Source: Treponema sp.
GTDB lineage: Bacteria > Spirochaetota > Spirochaetia > Treponematales > Treponemataceae
Assembly (NCBI GenBank): GCA_017961705.1
Contig: JAGCWT010000088.1
Location: 1 to 63,015, forward strand
Length of the DNA: 63,015 bases
Reading direction: 5' to 3'
Shown here one piece after another: positions 50,022 to 58,491 of the stretch (position 1 is its first letter; each line of letters opens with the position of its first letter). Position numbers and translations under genes: made by a program. The notes under the pieces were generated by a model that was not told the origin of the DNA, searched no databases, and worked only from the letters and a program-made list of their open reading frames with translations.

Positions 50022-53000
50022 TTATTCGTAGGTCTGCTCTGCGTGCAAGCGTGGTGCCCTTGGAACATACCTTTCACCAGTTGTTCTACTTTCATATGGA
50101 GTAAACTCTACAATATAGTAGTGTGCTTTCCAACGAGCCTGAGTACCGTTAGCTGCCGGTTTTGCATCGTTCCATACATAACGGCCTGTATAAGTAGTAT
50201 AGTATTCGTATGGTTTAGTTACACTAGGATTACTGATGCTATGATTATTTGAAGCCTGATTATTCGGTTCATAATCAGCCTGCTTATTAGATTCATTAGC
50301 AGGTTTTGTGCCATCATAGAACCATGTAATCCCATTCAATGCACAGTCTACTGGATTTGACCATGAAGAATACATTCCTTCTTTCCTGTAATTCATTCCA
50401 TTTACAGTTTTCTCATTTCCAGCCGAGTCTTTCACTTTTCCACTAAACTTTTTTCCCTTTGTCTCATCATTATCTCTATAGATAGCATTTTCATAGAAAA
50501 TTTCTCCAGCTTCGGGACCGCAAGCCCATACCCAATACTGGGTATAATCTATATCTCCAGTTTTTTTAGTCCATTTAGAAGCATCATAACCTTCTTTTGA
50601 AGTCTGTCGAGTACCACCAATCCAGGAACCAAAGTCATCAGGTGTCTTTCCATCATCCTGTTCCTTCTTAAATATCCGATCGTAAACGAACTTATTTTCC
50701 GCGTCAGTTGTTATGGTCATAAGATAACCATTCAACCCGTTCAATTTCATTTCTTTCGCCTCTTTATAAGCTACAGGCCATTCTTTAGTTCCCGGATCAA
50801 ATTCCACCTTCTTGTAGAAACTGCCGTCCAAATAGAAGACGTCATCATTCAACTTGTAGTCTAAACCGTCAGGATCATGCCCCTGAAGTGCAAGCTGCTC
50901 AAGGTTGATACGAATCTTTATAGGCTTGTTGTTTATCTTGTGGAACTCTATGCTTATAAGGAAGTCATCGGCGGCTTTCGTGGAAATTTTTCCTGAATCA
51001 GACGTAAACTGTATATAGCGGTAGTTTTTGCTTGTAGACACAGTTTTATCATCATCATAACCGTCTTCCTTGAATTCGGCATTAAGAGGAATTCCCATGT
51101 CAAAGTGAACATTGTCTGCTATTTTTGTTTTCGTAAGGGTGAAGTAGCCATCTTCTGCAAAAACAGAGAATATTGTTCCAGCTGCCGTTATGTTTCCGGC
51201 ATCCAGAGTAAATGTATTAGGCTTACCTTCAACCGGATTAAGTTTTGCCGGCAAAGAAAGTCCTACTTCCATCTTAATGTTGTCTCCATCAACCTTAACA
51301 ACCTGTTTGCGATTAGAGTTGATTATTGCAAAGCATCTTGAAAGTGCAGGTGCACCTTCAAAAGTTGCAAATACAGTATCTTCATCTGCAAGTGGATGAA
51401 GAATCAGAGTAATCGCTTCATTTACTGCATTGTTTAAGTTTCCTGCTATGACCTTGCAGTTCTTAGCTTTGGAAAGGTTTATACCAATATCCCTTTGATT
51501 TCCAATAACAGGTTTACCGCTCACTTTTACCTGTGTATTACCATCAAACAAGCCGGTTACATCTCCATTTATTTCGCCACCTGTAATCTCTACAGTAGCT
51601 TCATCAGAGGCTGCATTATATATTGCTGTATGAGAATCAGCCTTTCCTAAAATTGATCCCCCGTTAACCGTAACAGATCCGCCGACTCCACTAGATTCTA
51701 TGTATGTAACGATTCCCCCATTAACTGTAACAGAACCGTTTGTGTTCTTTGAGTAGATTTCGTTAACACAGCCACTATTAACAGTTATGTTATCCACACT
51801 ACCTTCTGGATAGGTTCCATCCTTTTTGAAACCATAGATTTTCCAATTGGTAATAATTAGAGGGTCTCCACCGTCATTACGAACAACGTTATCACCCGGA
51901 ATATAATTACCATCTCCGTCTACCGTGCTATCAACTTCATCAAAGTAAGCATATGTATTTGTAGAATTTAAATCCTGCTCTACAATAACTTTTGCACCAC
52001 CGGCATAAAGTTTTCCAATTTCAAAGTCATACTTCCATTTTGCATATAAAGTCTGTGTGTCTTTAGACCCAGAAGGAATTTCTGTAATTCTTCTATTATC
52101 ACGTGCTGAATACCAACCGTCAAATACGGCACCATTTCTAGATTCAAGTTCAGGAATTCCAATTGCGCCCTGATACGGTGAATATGACATAGGGAATGTA
52201 TTTCCACCTCCCTTAATCTTTACCTTTTGTTCACTACACCTAAAATTGTACACAATTGGGTAAAGAGTGTTAAGGCTGTCTATAACAATTTCATCCTGAG
52301 TCTGTCTGCCTGTTGCAATCTGAACAAGTTCGCTCCAAACCTGATTTGTGTCCCTTACGCCATTATTGATTGTAAAGTTGAATTTTACAATGTACCAGCC
52401 GTTAGAAGGATTGTCGTCAAATATAACGCTCCTGTAGCCACCGGATGCTTCGGAAATGGCAAGAGACTTGTTTGAAACTGAATGTGTATTGCCTTCGTCC
52501 TGGGGAGTCAAGTCCACAGTTACGCTTTGTACGCCCTCATCAGGGAATTTGACAGTTAGCGAAAGGGTTCCGTTTCCAGAAGCTTCGTTCAATGTGCCAA
52601 ACCTGATTTTGTTTGAGCCGCTCACAATAGAAACAGGGTCTGTTGTCTTTTCAAGAACAAGAATTGCCTGTGAATCTATGCTTGAATCCTCGGCTTCTTC
52701 TCCATCGTCCGCATCATCACCTTCGTATGTAATTCCATCAGGAAGAACGTAAACCTGTATGGTAAAAATATATGCTCCAGTTCCAAGCTGTATAGTGCCT
52801 TCGCGCAGGTCGTTTTCCATAGCATAATAGGCGCTAACCGGATCTCCGTCTTCATCCTCTGTGCGAACCCAGTGTCCAAGCTCCAAGTCCTGTGTACCAC
52901 CAGCGGGTCTTGCGCTAAGGACATATTTGTAGATTTCTTCTCCCTTAAGGTCAAAGCTTCCGGTTGGCACAATTGCGCGCTCGCCATTACCCAAAGAGAC

Positions 53001-53150
53001 AGATGTGATATATGCTTTGCCGCCAGAAGCGCCGTCTTTTTTTCCTTCGCCTACACCGCTTAAGCCGTCGCTACAGGCAGAGATGAGGACGCATGCAAAA
53101 AGCACTGCAAATATGTTTAAGCCGTTAAAGATTGATTTTAATGTTTTCAT
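50022..53150 (-). CDS. Large lipoprotein with InlB-type repeat, glycine-rich array and C-type-lectin-like domain
   Basis: A 1042-aa lipoprotein: lipobox 'ISAC' (Cys26). The order of parts equals that of the 975-aa paralogue: a beta domain ('AYITSVSLGNGERAIVPTGS'), an InlB B-type repeat ending 'FDGWYSARDNRR', glycine-rich strands ('SVTVNGGIVTYIESSGVGGS'), 'GTIFSVFAEDGYFTLTKTKI', then the lectin-like domain ('LNGYLMTITTDAENKFVYDR', 'GSWIGGTR', 'YWVWACGPEAGEIFY', 'DYEPNNQAS', 'YYTTYTGRYVWND'). It carries an acidic insert (about residues 140-165, 'DDADDGEEAEDSS') and a longer loop inside the lectin fold. It is cotranscribed with the small lipoprotein upstream (11-nt gap, GGAGG). Confidence 0.85.
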   Translation of the reverse strand: MKTLKSIFNGLNIFAVLFACVLISACSDGLSGVGEGKKDGASGGKAYITSVSLGNGERAIVPTGSFDLKGEEIYKYVLSARPAGGTQDLELGHWVRTEDEDGDPVSAYYAMENDLREGTIQLGTGAYIFTIQVYVLPDGITYEGDDADDGEEAEDSSIDSQAILVLEKTTDPVSIVSGSNKIRFGTLNEASGNGTLSLTVKFPDEGVQSVTVDLTPQDEGNTHSVSNKSLAISEASGGYRSVIFDDNPSNGWYIVKFNFTINNGVRDTNQVWSELVQIATGRQTQDEIVIDSLNTLYPIVYNFRCSEQKVKIKGGGNTFPMSYSPYQGAIGIPELESRNGAVFDGWYSARDNRRITEIPSGSKDTQTLYAKWKYDFEIGKLYAGGAKVIVEQDLNSTNTYAYFDEVDSTVDGDGNYIPGDNVVRNDGGDPLIITNWKIYGFKKDGTYPEGSVDNITVNSGCVNEIYSKNTNGSVTVNGGIVTYIESSGVGGSVTVNGGSILGKADSHTAIYNAASDEATVEITGGEINGDVTGLFDGNTQVKVSGKPVIGNQRDIGINLSKAKNCKVIAGNLNNAVNEAITLILHPLADEDTVFATFEGAPALSRCFAIINSNRKQVVKVDGDNIKMEVGLSLPAKLNPVEGKPNTFTLDAGNITAAGTIFSVFAEDGYFTLTKTKIADNVHFDMGIPLNAEFKEDGYDDDKTVSTSKNYRYIQFTSDSGKISTKAADDFLISIEFHKINNKPIKIRINLEQLALQGHDPDGLDYKLNDDVFYLDGSFYKKVEFDPGTKEWPVAYKEAKEMKLNGLNGYLMTITTDAENKFVYDRIFKKEQDDGKTPDDFGSWIGGTRQTSKEGYDASKWTKKTGDIDYTQYWVWACGPEAGEIFYENAIYRDNDETKGKKFSGKVKDSAGNEKTVNGMNYRKEGMYSSWSNPVDCALNGITWFYDGTKPANESNKQADYEPNNQASNNHSISNPSVTKPYEYYTTYTGRYVWNDAKPAANGTQARWKAHYYIVEFTPYESRTTGERYVPRAPRLHAEQTYE

Positions 53151-53161
53151 AGCGCACCTCC

Positions 53162-53617
53162 TTATTCGCTTACAACAAGGTTCACACTAAGGGAACCTAT
53201 TAAACCATCCTTGGTTACTATTATCAAAATATTATAAATACCAGCCGATTCCGGTGTAAAAGTACACGTCCTTCCGTTTTCATTCAAAGTTCCGGGCGTT
53301 ACTCCCCTGCCATCCAAAGACCATGAGTAGTTGTTATAGTCTGCCTGTTGAACCACAAACGATGCCTCGTTGTCTTTCTGCAGGCTCAAGCTATTTCCAT
53401 TTACAACAGCTCCATTAACAAAAAGCGTTACAGGCAAGTCATTGTCATATCTTGGGGCTGTAATTTGTATTGTGCCGTCACTGTTTGTCTGCATGATAGG
53501 AGCAGGCGAATAATCATCACCGCCACTGCTTCCACCACCACCGCAAGCAACAAAAGAGAAAACAACAAATGTAACAAGGATTAACTTTATTAATTCATTA
53601 AAGATAAGTTTCTTCAT
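53162..53617 (-). CDS. Small lipoprotein with an Ig-like domain
   Basis: A 151-aa lipoprotein with lipobox 'FVAC' (Cys25), a GGGGSSGG linker and one Ig/PKD-like domain: 'NYSWSLDGRGVTPGTLNENG' and 'FTPESAGIYNILIIVTKDG'. It mirrors the gene at 37024-37449 in size, order and spacing, though the sequence is clearly diverged. It is first in an operon with the 1042-aa lipoprotein and follows leader element copy E. Confidence 0.8.
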   Translation of the reverse strand: MKKLIFNELIKLILVTFVVFSFVACGGGGSSGGDDYSPAPIMQTNSDGTIQITAPRYDNDLPVTLFVNGAVVNGNSLSLQKDNEASFVVQQADYNNYSWSLDGRGVTPGTLNENGRTCTFTPESAGIYNILIIVTKDGLIGSLSVNLVVSE

Positions 53618-53982
53618 ATAGATCTCCTTCCCCTTCCCAGTTCACGAAACCCATACGATTTTTAAATCGGCATAACCATGGATAAAACTTAAGCATTTTT
53701 TCAGAATTGCTTTAGCACGACAGCTTTCCCAAGATTACACTTCACTTTTATAATATAAAAATAATATTGAATAGTCAAGAAAAAGTTTTTTGGAATTCTA
53801 AAAAAAGTGTTATATTTTTGCGCTTTTTGGCATAAAACAATGATTTTTTCAATCTTGGAGGGTAAGCAGAACCCCGGTTCTCGCAACGAAGTTTCAAGCG
53901 AGGGCGGTGACGCATAGGCATGAATGTCGAGTTAGAGAGGAAACGTATGGTAGAGTCTATGCAAGCACCGTCCAGAAAAAAC

Positions 53983-54134
53983 AGATCCCGAATCAAGTTC
54001 GGGATGACGGGCTGCGGTCGGGATGGTTGGTTACCATCCAGGATGACGGGCTGCGTTCGGGATGACTGGGTATCATTCGGGATGACGGGCTGCACTCAAG
54101 ATGCGGCTGTCATTCCGGGCTCGCCCCGGAATCT
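53983..54134. repeat. Cluster of family A palindromes and tandem 'gggatgacgggctgc' units
   Basis: Two family A palindromes (53983-54011 and 54109-54134) enclose three copies of gatgacgggctgc plus a diverged unit reading 'gggatgactgggtatcattc'. A family D fragment with 'ggcggtgacgcataggcatg' lies at 53900-53960. The gap 53618-54176 contains no gene. It follows the pheS 3' end on the minus strand. Confidence 0.65.
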
Positions 54135-54176
54135 GTGGAAGGTAAAGACCAGAAGTGACACCCCCCCCTTGTGCAA

Positions 54177-55736
54177 CTAGAACTTTGCCTTTCTTAGGCG
54201 TACGCGTTCAACATCCTCGCAGAAGAGTTCGCGCAAGTCGTTAAGGCCAAGTGCCATAAGAGCCATGCGGTCAATTCCGATTCCCCATGCGAGTACAGGT
54301 ACGTCTATGCCCATAGCCTTTGTAACTTCCGGGCGGAAGATGCCAGAACCGCCAAGTTCAAACCAGCCCAGCTTTGGATGCTTGATGTGCACTTCTATGG
54401 AAGGTTCCGTAAATGGGAAGTAACCAGGCACGTACTTTACTTCTGTTGCACCCGCAATTTCTACTGCAAACATGCGCAAGAAGCCCAAAAGTGTGCGGAG
54501 GTTTACGTCCTTTCCAAGAACAATTCCCTCTGTCTGGTAAAAGTCGCTCAAGTGGGTTGCGTCTACCTTGTCGTAGCGGAAGCAGCGGGCAATACCAAAG
54601 TATTTTCCTGGTATCTTAGCCTTGTGCAGCTGGTGGGCGCTCAAAACGGTTCCCTGGCTGCGCATAATAAGGCGGCGGGTAAATTCGTTGTCAAATTCAT
54701 AGTTCCAACCGCGGCTGCCTGTGTTTCCACCGTTGCGGTGTACGTTTGCCACATTGCTAAGATAAGGCTCCTCTATGCTCTTGGCGTGTGTTGGGTTCTT
54801 AAGCCTGTAAACGTCGTGAATGTCGCGTGCTGCGTGGAACTGGGGCATAAAGAGTGCGTCTCCGTTCCAGAATTCAGTTTCTACAAGAGGACCGTCAAAT
54901 TCTTCAAAGCCAAGTGAGCAAAGTTGGTCTTTTACGCTTTCCAAGAACTGAACATAGGGATTGGTGCGTCCCGGAATAATGCGGGCAGGTGGAATCTGAA
55001 TGTTGTAGCCACGGAAAGTGCCTTTGCGCCAGTCTCCAGATGCAAGCATGGAAGGTGAAAGTTCGCCAATTTCGTTGCCAGTGATGCCGGCTTCCTTAAG
55101 TGCCTTTGTAACCTGTTCAAAATCACCGGTAAGCTTATAGGTAACGGTTTCCCTTTCCAGTGTGCGAAAAGGAGTTTCGCTAACACCGCGCTTTTTTGTA
55201 AGGCCAGCCATTACATCAAGCTCTTCCTTGCTAAGTTCAGTTGATTCAAGCTGGGAATTTTCCTTTTTAGCAGCCTTTGCAATAAGTTCCTTCGCAACAG
55301 TAAGGCGGGCAGGAACAGCGGCTCCAGTATATTCAGCCTTTTTCTCTGCATTCATCTTAAGAACGCCCTCTTTGCTAAGAGAACCGAATGCAGAACCAAT
55401 GTCCTTGTTTTCCAAGCCCAGTGCGGATGCAATTTCCGGCAAAAGATGCGGGCCATTGTCCTTTAGGTATGATATTATGCGCTCTTCGGCAAAACCGTTT
55501 TCTGCAACGGTGCGGCCAAAGTCTGTAAGTTCAAAGTAAGTGTGGGGTTTGCGTGAAGTTTCTGCAAGAAGATTTTTACCGCCAAGCCAGCTGAATGCCT
55601 GGTTTGCGTGGCCTTCTTTGTATCCAAGTTCCGCCTGGAGCCTTTCAGAAGTAAGTTCGTCCTTCAATCCGTATTTTAAGAGGACTTTTGTTTCCAGCGG
55701 GTGCAAATTTTTAATAAGGGTTTTTACGTCTGTCAA
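54177..55736 (-). CDS. pheS: Phenylalanyl-tRNA synthetase alpha subunit, archaeal/spirochaete type
   Basis: The catalytic subunit (519 aa) of PheRS. The long winged-helix N-terminal half ('HPLETKVLLKYG', 'LQAELGYKEGHANQAFSWL') and a core with 'GPLVETEFWNGDALFMPQFH', 'IMRSQGTVLSAHQL', 'YFGIARCFRYDKVDATHLSD' and motif 3 'AWGIGIDRMALMALGLNDLR' show the archaeal/eukaryotic type, which spirochaetes carry. I prefer TTG 55736 ('TDVKTLIKNLHPLE'), which matches the family start. The frame is open up to an ATG at 55784, and that 16-residue stretch is rich in Phe and Tyr. pheT is not in the window. Confidence 0.9.
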   Translation of the reverse strand: MTDVKTLIKNLHPLETKVLLKYGLKDELTSERLQAELGYKEGHANQAFSWLGGKNLLAETSRKPHTYFELTDFGRTVAENGFAEERIISYLKDNGPHLLPEIASALGLENKDIGSAFGSLSKEGVLKMNAEKKAEYTGAAVPARLTVAKELIAKAAKKENSQLESTELSKEELDVMAGLTKKRGVSETPFRTLERETVTYKLTGDFEQVTKALKEAGITGNEIGELSPSMLASGDWRKGTFRGYNIQIPPARIIPGRTNPYVQFLESVKDQLCSLGFEEFDGPLVETEFWNGDALFMPQFHAARDIHDVYRLKNPTHAKSIEEPYLSNVANVHRNGGNTGSRGWNYEFDNEFTRRLIMRSQGTVLSAHQLHKAKIPGKYFGIARCFRYDKVDATHLSDFYQTEGIVLGKDVNLRTLLGFLRMFAVEIAGATEVKYVPGYFPFTEPSIEVHIKHPKLGWFELGGSGIFRPEVTKAMGIDVPVLAWGIGIDRMALMALGLNDLRELFCEDVERVRLRKAKF

Positions 55737-55768
55737 TTTTTTTCTACCAACCTTGTAAAAACGGAAAA

Positions 55769-55794
55769 CTCTAAGGTAATACATTCCCTTAGAG
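55769..55794 (-). promoter_or_regulatory. Hairpin in the pheS leader, possible attenuator
   Basis: CTCTAAGG (55769-55776) and CCTTAGAG (55787-55794) form a perfect 8-bp stem with a 10-nt loop. On the minus strand it is followed by 'ttttccgttttta'. The alternative ATG of pheS lies in the loop. Control of pheS by Phe-tRNA level is possible but only inferred. Confidence 0.4.
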
Positions 55795-55851
55795 TCGTCC
55801 GTTACCGAAAATTTAAACTCTATCTGGCCAGGATGCCAAACATTTGCCTCT

Positions 55852-55900
55852 AAAACCGCCAGCTCCGGCTTTGTGCCGACAATCCTTAAAGATGGCGGTT
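55852..55900 (-). terminator. Probable terminator after the 151-aa secreted-protein gene
   Basis: AACCGCCA (55854-55861) pairs with TGGCGGTT (55893-55900), with an inner CCGGC/GCCG hairpin. On the minus strand a short T4 follows. It separates the secreted-protein genes from pheS. Confidence 0.55.
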
Positions 55901-55915
55901 ATTGGCTAAAGCTTG

Positions 55916-56371
55916 TTAGTTTCCTGCCTTTGGAGCCTTGAATGGCTTTTCTGTGTACTGAACCCAGCGGCGGTATGTTGCCATGCGGAGGTTTGAGTCC
56001 TTGAGCTTAAAGTAGCTAGTTCTGTCCTTCTTTACGAAGATCGGCTTTGTGTGGAAGCCCTGTTCAGCCTGGAAATCCTCAAGAACTGCGTCTACAGTAT
56101 TCATTGCTTCGCCCTGGTCATAGCTAGGGGCTGAGCATGTGTAGAATACACGTACTGTTCCTTCATAAGGTGTGTATTCAAGGGTAAGCTGTACACTCTT
56201 TGCATGTGGGTGGAATTCCGCATAATTATCTTCTATAGTAAGATACTGTGTGGAAGTGTCTACGTAGCTGTCCAATGCTTCCAAGCCACCGTTGGATGAT
56301 TTTGAAACCTGTGCAAATGCAGCTCCAAAAGCCAACAATGCTATAGTGCACATCATAAATATCTTTTTCAT
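55916..56371 (-). CDS. Small secreted protein of unknown function
   Basis: A 151-aa exported protein with signal peptide 'MCTIALLAFGAAFAQ'. The mature part has 'VQLTLEYTPYEGTVRVFYTC', then 'VDAVLEDFQAEQGFHTKPIF' and a basic C terminus. No domain is recognised. A good ribosome site (AGGAGGAAA) precedes the ATG. It is downstream of, and probably cotranscribed with, another secreted protein and a diguanylate cyclase gene. Confidence 0.72.
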   Translation of the reverse strand: MKKIFMMCTIALLAFGAAFAQVSKSSNGGLEALDSYVDTSTQYLTIEDNYAEFHPHAKSVQLTLEYTPYEGTVRVFYTCSAPSYDQGEAMNTVDAVLEDFQAEQGFHTKPIFVKKDRTSYFKLKDSNLRMATYRRWVQYTEKPFKAPKAGN

Positions 56372-56393
56372 AAGTTTCCTCCTAAGAAAAGAT

Positions 56394-57296
56394 TTAATAA
56401 TTACTGTATAGAATTATTCTATCAGTTTGTAGAAAAAAATCAAGGTCAACTACATACTGACCTTCACTAATATAAATGCGCGGATCCTGAATAAGTAACA
56501 CGGTTCCCATAATTTCTTTAGGTTTATTTTTAGTTTGACCGCGCCAATATTCACGTACAGCCTCTTTTACGGCCTCTTCCACCGCATTTTGTATGCCTTC
56601 AAAGCCATCTTCTACCCTTCCGCGCCCCCTGCCCTGGATTTTTGGATGAACTATGGAAGCCCATCTTTCATAGGCAAGCTGCTGCATTGGAGTACGGTCG
56701 CAAGTGGCCCAGCACAAAAGTTTCCCTTCCTGCTCAAGAGGAACGGGATCCCTGTATGTTATGGGGTTAAGGAGCTTGTCGTAGGGCTTTACCTGCCCCA
56801 TCTCGAATATTTCCTTAACCTGCCTTGTTTTATCATAAGGAACATAGTCAAATGTCCAGCCTTCTAGCATTCCCTGCATTAAAAAAGGCGTAATCTGCCT
56901 GGCCCTTGATATTGAATAGCGGAAAAGTTCAACCATGCGCTTGTCTGCTTCTGCGCTGGAAACAAAGGCGTCCTTTTTACCGGAAAGTTCCTTTGCGGCT
57001 GTCTGGGCTGCGGTAACCTGGGGTGCTTTAGAAGTGCCTTCCCCCGCTGGATTTGCTGAATTTGCCGTATTAGTTGAATTAGCAGAATTTGTTGAATTTG
57101 TAGCCTGCCCTTCATCAGAGCCATCATCTTCGCTAAAAACGCCCGGAATTTCATCCAGTTCCGACCAAATCTGTATGCGAAGGCTTTTCTTTTGCGAAGG
57201 TGTCTGGGAATAAGCAGAAGACAGTCCAAGAAGCCCCGCAATCACCGCAAAAAAGGCAGAGAAAATTAATTTTCTAGAGACTAATGCTTTCTTCAA
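56394..57296 (-). CDS. Secreted protein with an Asn/Ser/Thr-rich linker, unknown function
   Basis: A 300-aa exported protein: signal peptide ending near 'SSAYSQ', an acidic stretch ('DEIPGVFSEDDGSDEGQ'), then a simple linker of Asn-Ser/Ala/Thr units (about residues 66-85). The rest is a folded domain with 'FLMQGMLEGWTFDYVPYDKT', a single-pair Cys in 'LLCWATCDRT', and a beta-rich end. I do not recognise the family. Its start overlaps the diguanylate cyclase stop by 4 nt, so both belong to one operon. Confidence 0.72.
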   Translation of the reverse strand: MKKALVSRKLIFSAFFAVIAGLLGLSSAYSQTPSQKKSLRIQIWSELDEIPGVFSEDDGSDEGQATNSTNSANSTNTANSANPAGEGTSKAPQVTAAQTAAKELSGKKDAFVSSAEADKRMVELFRYSISRARQITPFLMQGMLEGWTFDYVPYDKTRQVKEIFEMGQVKPYDKLLNPITYRDPVPLEQEGKLLCWATCDRTPMQQLAYERWASIVHPKIQGRGRGRVEDGFEGIQNAVEEAVKEAVREYWRGQTKNKPKEIMGTVLLIQDPRIYISEGQYVVDLDFFLQTDRIILYSNY

Positions 57297-58489
57297 TCTT
57301 TTTCCGCATCCGTAGAATTGTTTTTGCTGGATTCATCCTCGAACAGCAGCTCCGGATTCCCCATGACTGTTAAAAACGAAGGATCTGCAAAGGTTACGCG
57401 GTTGCGCCCGTTCCTCTTGGACACATAAAGCGCCTGGTCAGCCTGGTCTACAAGAGCCTTTGCCGATTTTACAGGGTTTGTCTCCGAAGAGAATACTGCA
57501 ACTCCGCCGGAAACCGTTACCTTCATGTGCTTGTTTTCGTATTCAAAGTCGTAGGCTTCTATGTTCTTGCGGATTCTGTCGGCTATAAAGACCGCATCCT
57601 TTTTGTTGGCATCAGAAAGCAGAACGGTAAATTCTTCGCCACCATAACGGCTTGCCAAGTCCTGACTGCGTATGCTACCCTTTATTAAAGAAGCCACCTG
57701 CTGCAAAACATAGTCTCCGCATGCGTGTCCGTAAGTATCGTTGAATTTCTTAAAGAAGTCTATGTCGAACATGAGCACGCTAAGGTGAACATCCTGCATG
57801 ATTGCAGCATCCAAGTTGTCTGTAAGCACGTTAAAGAAATAGTACTTTAGCTTAAGATGGGTCATCATGTCCGTGGAAGAAAGCTCCAGAAGAGATGCGT
57901 TGTTTATAGCAACAGCGGCAAGGGAAGCTATTATGGAAACCTGCTGCTTGTCGTATTCATCATAGACCGCACCGTCTTCCGCACCGGCAGCAAACCTTTC
58001 TCCCAAAACGAGTAGGCCGTTTACGCGGTTCTTTAGCACAAGAGGAACAAGAAGGGTTATGTTGAGTGACTGCAAAAGCTTAAGTTCCTTTGAGCCAGCT
58101 ATGTGCTTTTCAAGCTCTTTGGGTGTAAAAACCTGCTCCCTGTTTTCCACGATGTATTCAACAAGAGTGCTTGCCATGGGGATGGAATATTCCCTGGACA
58201 TGTCAACGTCAAAACCGTTGTAATTGTTTCCAAGCGAATAGGCAAAGGAATCCACTGAATTCAGTATGAAAATTCCTGCGGCAAGAACGTGCATCTGTGC
58301 CATTGTTATAAAAAGGGTCGATTCAATCAGCTTAGAAAGTTCAAGCGTTGTACAGAGAGAACGAGAAATTTCTATCATCTGCTTTAAATCATAAATTTCC
58401 TTCTCATATTCTGCGGGAGTCTTTGTCTTTTCCGCCGGCTGAGATTCTTCAGTATGATTCGTTACAGAGCCCTTTTTTCTTTTTGCCAT
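57293..58489 (-). CDS. GAF-GGDEF diguanylate cyclase
   Basis: A 398-aa cytoplasmic enzyme predicted to make c-di-GMP. Residues about 25-200 form a GAF-like sensor ('QMIEISRSLCTTLELSKLIE', 'LLVPLVLKNRVNGLLVLGE'). The GGDEF domain follows with 'VLMFDIDFFKKFNDTYGHAC', active site 'RYGGEEF' and an inhibitory I-site 'RSQD' five residues before it, so product inhibition is expected. No EAL domain is present. It lies between a helical spirochaete protein gene (2-nt gap) and a secreted-protein gene. Confidence 0.93.
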   Translation of the reverse strand: MAKRKKGSVTNHTEESQPAEKTKTPAEYEKEIYDLKQMIEISRSLCTTLELSKLIESTLFITMAQMHVLAAGIFILNSVDSFAYSLGNNYNGFDVDMSREYSIPMASTLVEYIVENREQVFTPKELEKHIAGSKELKLLQSLNITLLVPLVLKNRVNGLLVLGERFAAGAEDGAVYDEYDKQQVSIIASLAAVAINNASLLELSSTDMMTHLKLKYYFFNVLTDNLDAAIMQDVHLSVLMFDIDFFKKFNDTYGHACGDYVLQQVASLIKGSIRSQDLASRYGGEEFTVLLSDANKKDAVFIADRIRKNIEAYDFEYENKHMKVTVSGGVAVFSSETNPVKSAKALVDQADQALYVSKRNGRNRVTFADPSFLTVMGNPELLFEDESSKNNSTDAEKD

Positions 58490-58491
58490 AT

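Noticed and set aside
28798..53150. Diversity-generating retroelement acting on the lectin-like domains
   Set aside because: Treponemes are known for such systems with C-type-lectin-fold targets, but no reverse transcriptase, accessory gene, template repeat or A-biased variable repeat at the 3' ends was seen in the window.
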